NCBI GenBank assembly: GCA_030158185.1
Contig: JAOATP010000186.1
Location: 1 to 39,222 of the forward strand
Direction of reading: 5' to 3'
Source of the DNA: Propionicimonas sp.
Lineage (GTDB): Bacteria; Actinomycetota; Actinomycetes; Propionibacteriales; Propionibacteriaceae
Length of the DNA stretch: 39,222 nucleotides
The position numbers and the translations under genes are program-made. Below, in pieces: positions 31,871 through 39,222 of the stretch (within the stretch, counting starts at the first letter, position 1; the number at the start of each line of letters is the position of its first letter). The notes under the pieces are model-generated. The model ran no database searches and was not told the origin of the DNA. It saw only the letters and a program-made list of their open reading frames with translations.

Positions 31871-33622
31871 GTGGCGAACCAGCCGGGACAGCGGCGGCCC
31901 TTCGGGCCGGCGCTCTGGGCCGGGCTGGTGGTTGTCGCCCTGCTGGTCTGCACCGCCACCCTCGGACGAGCCGCCACGGTCACAACGACCGGGGGGCCCG
32001 GGTGGCTGCCGGCCGACGGCTATCGGCAACGCTTCGCCGGTCCCGACGGCGTCGAGACCACGGAGTGGGCGGTCGACCAGGCCATCTCGATGATCGGCTC
32101 CGGACCCGCACCCTTCGTCAACTGGCTCGCGCTCACGAAGGTCGACTGGGGGCACACGGTGTTGGCCCGGCTGAGCACCGTCCGGGTCGCCCCCGACGGG
32201 CAGCCGGCCGGCCGCAGTGACGACCTGTTCAGTCTCGGCAGCGACGGTGTCCGTGCAGAAGTGGAGGGCGGCTTCGACGGCACCGCCCGGATCTACGTGC
32301 CCGGACGGCTCGACCTTCCCGACACCCTCGCCGCCGGGCGCAGCTGGAGTTCCGAGGGCACAGTGCTGGTCATTGACGCGGCCGGCAACCGGACCCCGCT
32401 GGGCTACCGGGCGGACTACAGCGCGGTGCCGGCGGACAAGTCGTTGCTTGCCCGCGCGTGCGTCGTTGTCACCATGCGCGAACAGGTCGGGAGCGACCAG
32501 CCGAGCACAACGGAACGCACCTGGTGCCGTCACGCCGGCTTCGCCGGTTGGGCCACGGCCGAGGGACGCTGGCAGGCCACCGAGCCGGCACCGGCAGCTG
32601 TCACCCCTGACGTCCCGTTCGACTGGTCCACGGCCGACCGGCTCGACTTCACCCCGCGCAGGATCAACGTGATCGGCGCCGGGACCACCCTCGTCACCGC
32701 CGTGTCCCCGCCCGGAATCCTTCCCGACGGCACTGCGGTGTTCGCGAACAAGCTGAACGGGGACGTGATCGCCCTGCGCACCTCTGTGGACCCGCCGCCG
32801 TCGGTCTGGCGCAGCCGTCCCGGCGTCCGGAACTCCGCGGCAGCCACCTTCGGCACCACGACGGTGGCTGTCTCGGTGAACCGTCACCTGGTCGCCTACG
32901 GGCCGGACGGTTCCTGGCTGTGGGACGCCCCGCTCGCAGACCTCTCCATCGTGACGCCGGTGCGCCTGGACGACCTGGTGGTCGTCGCAACGCTCGACGG
33001 CACCGTTACTGCCTACGACCTGGCAACGGGAGCACAGCGGTGGCAGCAGAACGTCGGCAGTGAGGTGCGGGTCGCGCCCCGGGTCGCTGGACGGCGCGTG
33101 CTGGTCGTCGACCAGGCCGGCGGCCTTTCGTGCTTCGACGCTGCCGGAGCCCTGGTCTGGGCGAAGAGCGTTGGCCGGGTGGAGGAGTTCGGCGTGACAA
33201 CGGGAGCCGACCCTGTCGTCGTGCTCCCCAACTCCGATGGACCACGCGTCACCGGGTTGTCGCTGGCCGACGGAAGGGAGCTGTGGCGACCCCGCCACGC
33301 GCTGGCGACGAAGGGCGTGATCGCGCTCGGCGACGTGGTCGTGCTGCGCGCAGAGGACGAGTCGATCGGGATCGACCCGGCCACAGGGCAGAGGCTCTGG
33401 AGCTGGCAGGGAGCACGCACCTACGCGGGCATCGGCGGCGGCGAACGCGCCTTGCTGCTCACCTCCCACAGCGTGGTGCTCCTCGACGCGCACGGCGCCC
33501 TTGTCGCCGAGTGGCCCCTCGAGATCGGTGACGCCTCCGACTCCAGCACCTGGCTGACCGCGGCGCAGGGTCGCGTCCTCGTCTACGGACCCAAGGGCGT
33601 CGCGATCGGGGTGGCCGGATGA
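31871..33622 (+). CDS. Membrane-anchored PQQ-like beta-propeller protein
   Basis: 583-residue protein. A short head, one helix (about 15-34), an extracytoplasmic N-terminal domain of about 220 residues starting near WLPADGYRQRFAGPDG, then a PQQ-like repeat propeller with blades such as VVVATLDGTVTAYDLATGAQ (about 375-395) and DGRELWRPRHAL. PQQ-binding residues are not evident, so it is more likely a scaffold or ligand-binding propeller than a quinoprotein dehydrogenase. Its stop overlaps the start of the following polytopic protein (ATGA), so the two probably work as a complex. Confidence 0.78.
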   Translation: MANQPGQRRPFGPALWAGLVVVALLVCTATLGRAATVTTTGGPGWLPADGYRQRFAGPDGVETTEWAVDQAISMIGSGPAPFVNWLALTKVDWGHTVLARLSTVRVAPDGQPAGRSDDLFSLGSDGVRAEVEGGFDGTARIYVPGRLDLPDTLAAGRSWSSEGTVLVIDAAGNRTPLGYRADYSAVPADKSLLARACVVVTMREQVGSDQPSTTERTWCRHAGFAGWATAEGRWQATEPAPAAVTPDVPFDWSTADRLDFTPRRINVIGAGTTLVTAVSPPGILPDGTAVFANKLNGDVIALRTSVDPPPSVWRSRPGVRNSAAATFGTTTVAVSVNRHLVAYGPDGSWLWDAPLADLSIVTPVRLDDLVVVATLDGTVTAYDLATGAQRWQQNVGSEVRVAPRVAGRRVLVVDQAGGLSCFDAAGALVWAKSVGRVEEFGVTTGADPVVVLPNSDGPRVTGLSLADGRELWRPRHALATKGVIALGDVVVLRAEDESIGIDPATGQRLWSWQGARTYAGIGGGERALLLTSHSVVLLDAHGALVAEWPLEIGDASDSSTWLTAAQGRVLVYGPKGVAIGVAG

Positions 33623-35364
33623 ACCCCGTGCTGAGCCAGATCGTCGCAGCCGTCCGCGACGTGCTGCAGATCACGTTCGTCAGCCCGGTGCGGGAAGGCC
33701 GGCCGCACCCGTCGGCCTGGCCCTACGGGCTGCGGCAGCTCGGTGCCGGCGCTACCGCCGTGTTCGCCCTGCTCGCGCTCGCCATCGTGTTCGCCGTGCC
33801 GCTGCGACAGGTCGGCGAGCTGTCGATGAGCTACGCGAGCCCCGACGGTGTGCCCCAGGTCACTGTGCCGCTGTTGCTCACCGGCCTGCTGTTCTCGTTC
33901 GCGATCGCCCTGACCGCTGCCCTGCACACCTCGTGGTGGCTGCGCATCGTGCTGCTGCTGATTGGCGGCTCGGCCATCGCCATCTTCGCCGCGGAGGCGT
34001 GGAAATCGCCGATCCCCCTGCTGACGTCCGTGGGCGCCTTCCTCACCCTCGTCGTCTTCGCGTTCGTCCGCTCGTTCCGAAGCTACGTCTGGTGGGAGTT
34101 TGTGGTCGTCGCCGCGCTCCTGATGGTCGCCACCCTCGGCCCGTGGACGGCGGAGAACCTTGTCAGCCTCGGTCTCGACCGGCGCTCCACCGCGCTGCAG
34201 GGGGCGCTGATCACGCTGCAGCCGCTGATCCTGCCGGCGATGATGGTCGCCGGCTCTGCACCGGCACAGATCGTGGTCACCGGCGCCCAGGCCGCAGCGG
34301 GCCGCCCGGTCAGCAGAGGCATCTTCTGGACCGGCTTCGGTGCAGCGGTGGTCTGGCTCGCCGTCTCGACCTACCTGGCCGCGGGTGGCAGGGAGCTGGG
34401 CGGGTCGGCCTTGCTGGCAAGCTCGGTGCTGCTGGCGGTGGTCGCCGGTGTGATCGCGATCCTGCTGCGGCGGGCCCGCGTCCGCATCCCGCCGCCGCCG
34501 GAGCACTACCCGTCCGTGTGGGGACGCTGGCTGTACCCGCTGGCCACCGCTGTCGCAGGGGTGGTCGCGCTCACCATGCCGGTGATCCTCACTCGGGGCA
34601 TCTTCCAGCTCCTGGGGCAGCAGGCAGCGGTCGACGCGATCAACGTCGCCTGGTTCGCGTTCATGGACAACAACCCGAGCCTGCTGTGGCGGGCGGCGCT
34701 CGCACCGGTCACCGCAGTGATCGCCTGGCGACTCGCTGGTCGGAACCGCCTGGCCGAGGCGGTCGCCCTGGCCACCTTCACCGTCCTGCTGCTCAGTGAC
34801 TCCGTCGGCGCCCTTCCCGGGTTCGGCTTCCTGCAGGACCGCACGACCACGGCGTTCGGACTGCTGGCTGCGGTGGTCGCCCTCATCGCAGCCGCGGTGC
34901 TTGCCGTGCGGGGCCGCTTCGACCGGCTGCGGGCCATCGGGGTGATGACCGTTGTGCTCCTTGCCGTGCTCTACCCGCACCGAAACCTGATCGAGGACCC
35001 GACGAGCGCCCTCGCCGTGATCAGCCCTGCCGTCCTGCTGGTGTTCGGTCTGGGGTGGCGTGCAGCGACCGAAGCCGAGTTCACCTACGTCTCGACCCCG
35101 AAGTATCCGCAGTCCACCAGGGTCATGCTCTTCCTCGCCAACACACTGTTTGCGACCACGAGCGTGGCGTTCCTCGCCCTCGCCCGGGCGGCAGGGACGG
35201 ATCTCGACCCCGCGCCCTGGGGTGAGCTCGGCGACACCATGCTGGGTGACCCGCTGTTCGTCACCGGTCTGGTGACCGGGCTGTGGTTCCTGCTGCACCC
35301 GGCAGCGCGACGCCCCCCGTCCACCCCCGACTTGTCAGAATCTCAGGGCGCTATAGCGACCTGA
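33619..35364 (+). CDS. Polytopic membrane protein of unknown function
   Basis: 581-residue protein with about 13-14 predicted helices; I do not recognise a family. A cytoplasmic head VREGRPHPSAWPYGLRQL (about 24-41) precedes the first helix. Charged loops lie around RRARVRIPPPPEHYP (about 283-297) and FTYVSTPKYPQSTR. No transporter or enzyme motif is visible. It is co-translated with the PQQ-propeller protein, whose exported domain may sit on it. The last nine codons or so lie inside a large palindrome and overlap the convergent gene by 14 bases. Confidence 0.75.
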   Translation: MNPVLSQIVAAVRDVLQITFVSPVREGRPHPSAWPYGLRQLGAGATAVFALLALAIVFAVPLRQVGELSMSYASPDGVPQVTVPLLLTGLLFSFAIALTAALHTSWWLRIVLLLIGGSAIAIFAAEAWKSPIPLLTSVGAFLTLVVFAFVRSFRSYVWWEFVVVAALLMVATLGPWTAENLVSLGLDRRSTALQGALITLQPLILPAMMVAGSAPAQIVVTGAQAAAGRPVSRGIFWTGFGAAVVWLAVSTYLAAGGRELGGSALLASSVLLAVVAGVIAILLRRARVRIPPPPEHYPSVWGRWLYPLATAVAGVVALTMPVILTRGIFQLLGQQAAVDAINVAWFAFMDNNPSLLWRAALAPVTAVIAWRLAGRNRLAEAVALATFTVLLLSDSVGALPGFGFLQDRTTTAFGLLAAVVALIAAAVLAVRGRFDRLRAIGVMTVVLLAVLYPHRNLIEDPTSALAVISPAVLLVFGLGWRAATEAEFTYVSTPKYPQSTRVMLFLANTLFATTSVAFLALARAAGTDLDPAPWGELGDTMLGDPLFVTGLVTGLWFLLHPAARRPPSTPDLSESQGAIAT

Positions 35365-35381
35365 GATTCTGACAAGTCGGG
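35326..35381. terminator. 56-base palindrome spanning two convergent stop codons
   Basis: 22-base arms (35326-35347 and 35360-35381; core CAGAATCTCAGG) are perfectly complementary, and the centre CGCTATAGCG (35349-35358) is itself a palindrome; only one G/A pair mismatches. The stops of the + gene (35362-35364) and of the - gene (35351-35353) lie within it. It is probably a bidirectional terminator embedded in coding sequence. Confidence 0.75.
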
Positions 35382-36244
35382 AGGGGGGTGAGGCGCTTGG
35401 CCCGGTAGTCGCGCACCAGCGCCGGCCAGTCGGTCTGGACAGCGTCCACTCCGAGGTCGAAGACCGGACCGTAGGCAGCATCAGGGCAGTCGCTGATGGC
35501 CAGCTCATCGTCCAGGCCGCCGAACAGCGGGACGCCGGTGTTCAGCGTCACCGTGTTCACGAACACGAAGACACCCTGGCTGTGGCACCTCTCGACGGTT
35601 TCCGGCGAGAACCACGGGTGGTCACGAAAGTTGGTGATCAGCTCGACGCCCACCGTGTTCAGCCGGGGGTCCTGCAGCACGCGCTCCAGGTCCTCGGGGC
35701 TCGCGCAGATCGGCACGAACGGGAACTTCACCCGGAACTGGCGCAGCCGGTCCAGTGCAGCCTCCTCCCAGGCCGGGCACTTCATCAGGATCTGGTGGGC
35801 CATGATCAGCCCGTCCAGCGCCCTGAGCAGGTTGGGCCAGCGCCACCACGAACGGTCGATGTTGAACAGGACGTCCTGGCCCTTGAAACCGTGCAGCATG
35901 GGCAGCAGGTGCTCGACCTTCGCCGGACGGCCCGGCCGGTCGACCCAGATGTAGGACTGCCGGTCGATCTCCTCTGCCGTGAACGTCTGCAGGTTGGGCT
36001 CGATGCCCAGCAGTTCGGCCTCGCAGCCGTCGTGGAAGCAGTAGAACTCGCCGTCACGGCTGGCTGTGACGTCGATCTCGACGATGTCGGCGCCCTGGAG
36101 CACTGCAGCCTTCACCCCGAGCGTCGTGTTCACGGCGATGCTGCCGCCGCCACTGCCGCGATGGGCCGAGATGAGCACCTGTTGCCGCTCGAAAAGGGTG
36201 TTGATGTGCGCGTTCATGTCAGCGAACCGAGGCTGGCCGAACAT
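35351..36244 (-). CDS. Glycerophosphodiester phosphodiesterase family protein
   Basis: 297-residue TIM-barrel hydrolase that splits glycerophosphodiesters into glycerol 3-phosphate and an alcohol. The active-site signatures are present: [10 protein letters not shown] (His-Arg, about 25-35), [19 protein letters not shown] (acidic metal ligands) and FHDGCE (catalytic His-Asp). No signal peptide is seen, so it is probably cytoplasmic. The start at 36244 follows GGAGGTGG; a 34-codon upstream extension is rejected. Its C-terminal residues (TCQNLRSL) are encoded by the palindrome shared with the convergent gene. Confidence 0.85.
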   Translation of the reverse strand: MFGQPRFADMNAHINTLFERQQVLISAHRGSGGGSIAVNTTLGVKAAVLQGADIVEIDVTASRDGEFYCFHDGCEAELLGIEPNLQTFTAEEIDRQSYIWVDRPGRPAKVEHLLPMLHGFKGQDVLFNIDRSWWRWPNLLRALDGLIMAHQILMKCPAWEEAALDRLRQFRVKFPFVPICASPEDLERVLQDPRLNTVGVELITNFRDHPWFSPETVERCHSQGVFVFVNTVTLNTGVPLFGGLDDELAISDCPDAAYGPVFDLGVDAVQTDWPALVRDYRAKRLTPLPTCQNLRSL

Positions 36245-36423
36245 TCCACCTCCGAGTGATCGGGCATCGGCAGACAACGTCGTCAGCCAACCTGGATGGT
36301 ACCCACCCGAGCCGCAGGTTACGCCCCCGCGTGCGGTCCGACGCACGCGTTCGGATCCGCCGCTCCGGCAATCAGTGGCGCCTCGGCGTGGGAGGATTGG
36401 CGACGGCTCAACGAAGGAGTGTC

Positions 36424-38088
<1,665 letters not shown>

Positions 38089-38113
38089 GACCCGCAGCCA
38101 GGCCCTTCACCAC

Positions 38114-38163
38114 CACAAGCTGTGACTTTCTCGCCGACATCGGCAAATAAGTCACAGCTTGTG
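38114..38163. terminator. 15-bp inverted repeat between convergent genes
   Basis: Arms CACAAGCTGTGACTT (38114-38128) and AAGTCACAGCTTGTG (38149-38163) are perfect; the 20-base loop holds a small GCCGA/TCGGC hairpin. It lies 26 bases after the fumarase stop and 35 bases from the stop of the convergent secreted-protein gene, so a two-way terminator is likely. Confidence 0.7.
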
Positions 38164-38197
38164 TGGTCTGGGGACGGGTGGGCGAGACTGACGAGGG

Positions 38198-38878
38198 TCA
38201 GGGGCGGGCGATGATCGTCACACCGCTGATGCCGTTGTAGCGCTGGGCCTGGGCCTTGGTGAGCTTGACCTTCTTCGAGCTCACCTTCTTCCACGCCCCG
38301 GACTTCCACACCGACTTCACGATGGTGCCCTTGAAGTACTTGCCGCTGGCGTAGAGCTCGAAGTCGCGGACGTAGCGGTGGCCGTGACCGCTGGCGAAGC
38401 GGTACCCGAACCGCGCGAAGCCCAGATCGGCCAGGTACCAGTCGTAGGAGCCCTTCATCAGGGTCTTCGGTGCGCGCTCGGCGACAAGGGCGCCGTTGCG
38501 CCAGGTGAGGACGCGGAACATCGCGCCGTCGCCGCCGGACGTAAGCACGATCAGTTCATAGCCCTTCGCGCCGTCGAGCTTCGCAGCGCCGTACCAGGGC
38601 TCGATGCCCCAGTCGTCGTCGATCGTCGACGTGAACTGCGCGACGTCGTCCTCGCCGTCGTAGGTGACGACGTTGACGACGAAGGTGTTTGCGCCGTTCT
38701 GCTCGACGGTCACGTCATCGGCATGACCGTCGCCGTCGACGTCGACGTGGACGGTGCGGGTCGCCACCGTTGCGGGCAGCGTGACTGGCCGTGCTGCCGC
38801 GGCGTGGGTCGCTGGCACGAGCAGTGCGCCGCTGAGGGCGAGGGCGCCTACGAGGGCTGCTGTCTTCACGATTCGCAT
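38198..38878 (-). CDS. Secreted protein with a calcium-binding (VCBS/FG-GAP-like) repeat
   Basis: 226-residue exported protein. The signal peptide covers about 1-28 ([17 protein letters not shown], Ala-rich cleavage region), then [20 protein letters not shown], a DxDxDG calcium-binding loop at about 50-60. The rest is a beta-rich domain with [20 protein letters not shown] and a Lys-rich C-terminus ([17 protein letters not shown]). It may be a wall-associated or secreted binding protein; there is no catalytic motif. The ATG has AGGAGG at good spacing. Confidence 0.78.
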   Translation of the reverse strand: MRIVKTAALVGALALSGALLVPATHAAAARPVTLPATVATRTVHVDVDGDGHADDVTVEQNGANTFVVNVVTYDGEDDVAQFTSTIDDDWGIEPWYGAAKLDGAKGYELIVLTSGGDGAMFRVLTWRNGALVAERAPKTLMKGSYDWYLADLGFARFGYRFASGHGHRYVRDFELYASGKYFKGTIVKSVWKSGAWKKVSSKKVKLTKAQAQRYNGISGVTIIARP

Positions 38879-38948
38879 GGATCCTCCTGTGTCGATGTCG
38901 ACCAGTGGGAGGCGCGCCGGCCCGTCCTGATACGTCGGCTGTTACCGC

Positions 38949-38993
38949 GAAGAGGGGCAAGAAAGGGGACAGTCCCCTTTCTTGCCCCTCTTC
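38949..38993. terminator. 45-base near-perfect palindrome after gltA
   Basis: 22-base arms (38949-38970 and 38972-38993; inner GGGGACAGTCCCC) are perfectly complementary around one central base. It starts 28 bases after the citrate synthase stop on the minus strand, so it can act as its terminator. There is no T-run, and the length exceeds a usual terminator. Confidence 0.65.
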
Positions 38994-39021
38994 CGTGGCT
39001 GTCAGTCGTGGTTGTGGGGCC

Positions 39022-39222
39022 TCATCGCCGGTCGGCAGGCACGAAGTCGCGCGCGACCTCGCCGATGTAGACCTGCCGCGGACGGTTGATCTTGGTTGCC
39101 GGGTCGTCGGCCTGCTCACGGAAGTGGGCGATCCAGCCGGGCAGCCGGCCGAGGGCGAACAGCACGGTGAACATGTTCTGCGGGAAGCCCATCGCCTGGT
39201 AGATCAGGCCGGTGTAGAAGTC
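39022..39222 (-). CDS. gltA: Citrate synthase, C-terminal end (partial)
   Basis: The last 66 residues of a type II citrate synthase; the gene runs off the window. The visible part reads [20 protein letters not shown] (the conserved segment with the active-site Asp), then [14 protein letters not shown] and [10 protein letters not shown], ending DFVPADRR. The conserved Arg after INRP is the usual C-terminal substrate contact. The enzyme condenses acetyl-CoA with oxaloacetate at the entry of the TCA cycle. Confidence 0.93.
   Translation of the reverse strand, partial: DFYTGLIYQAMGFPQNMFTVLFALGRLPGWIAHFREQADDPATKINRPRQVYIGEVARDFVPADRR

Noticed and set aside
31310-33493. A 727-codon minus-strand open frame across the BTAD and PQQ genes
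   Set aside because: It spans two real genes and their promoter region in antisense, with no motif; shadow frame.
36245-36423. Extended N-terminus of fumarase or of the phosphodiesterase into their shared gap
   Set aside because: Both genes have strong ribosome-binding sites at 36244 and 36424 starts, and the extensions do not resemble their families.

Overview
The window is GC-rich actinobacterial chromosome, most likely from Propionibacteriales or a close relative (inference). Support comes from the intact rpsF-ssb-rpsR-rplI cluster, a DUF3152 protein, a mycothiol-type Rv2466c-like thioredoxin-fold protein, an MprAB-like two-component pair, a lactate permease with an FAD/Fe-S D-lactate-type dehydrogenase, and many genes that start 7-8 bases after a TANNNT box without a Shine-Dalgarno sequence. 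No rRNA, tRNA, insertion sequence, prophage or CRISPR array is visible.

Layout. 1-1.9 kb: ribosomal/ssb operon with a strong terminator. 1.9-2.7 kb: anchored DUF3152 protein with a lost zinc motif. 2.8-8.2 kb: lactate module, with a divergent GntR/FadR regulator, an FadR-type operator, lactate permease, and a translationally coupled dehydrogenase. 8.2-8.9 kb: isochorismatase-fold hydrolase. 9.0-12.1 kb (minus): response regulator/histidine kinase pair, low-molecular-weight phosphatase and a small four-helix membrane protein. 12.2-13.2 kb: ornithine carbamoyltransferase. 13.2-15.1 kb (minus): two coupled paralogues of unknown function. 15.2-18.0 kb: Gfo/Idh/MocA oxidoreductase, then an ECF sigma factor coupled to a membrane protein. 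18.0-21.5 kb: HAD hydrolase, DsbA-like protein, MFS exporter and AEC transporter.

21.5-31.8 kb is the most distinctive region, a tad-type pilus/secretion locus. A small sigma-like gene diverges from an SAF-domain protein and a CpaE-like protein without a Walker A lysine. mutY follows, then a tight run of cpaF, tadB, tadC, a Flp-like pilin, two TadE-like pseudopilins and a large LysM-BTAD protein. The two tad transcription units carry the same ordered upstream module: GTGTACGA, a DnaA-box-like site, GGAAT, TACGATCC, then a GATGGC-type start. The copy before cpaF has two perfect DnaA boxes and a 12-codon ORF whose stop overlaps the cpaF start. No prepilin peptidase gene is in the window.

31.9-39.2 kb: a membrane-anchored PQQ-propeller protein coupled to a polytopic membrane protein, a convergent glycerophosphodiester phosphodiesterase, class I fumarase, a secreted calcium-binding-repeat protein, and the C-terminal end of citrate synthase. 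Four long, comparatively AT-rich inverted repeats lie at gene ends in the right half. One contains the stop codons of two convergent genes.
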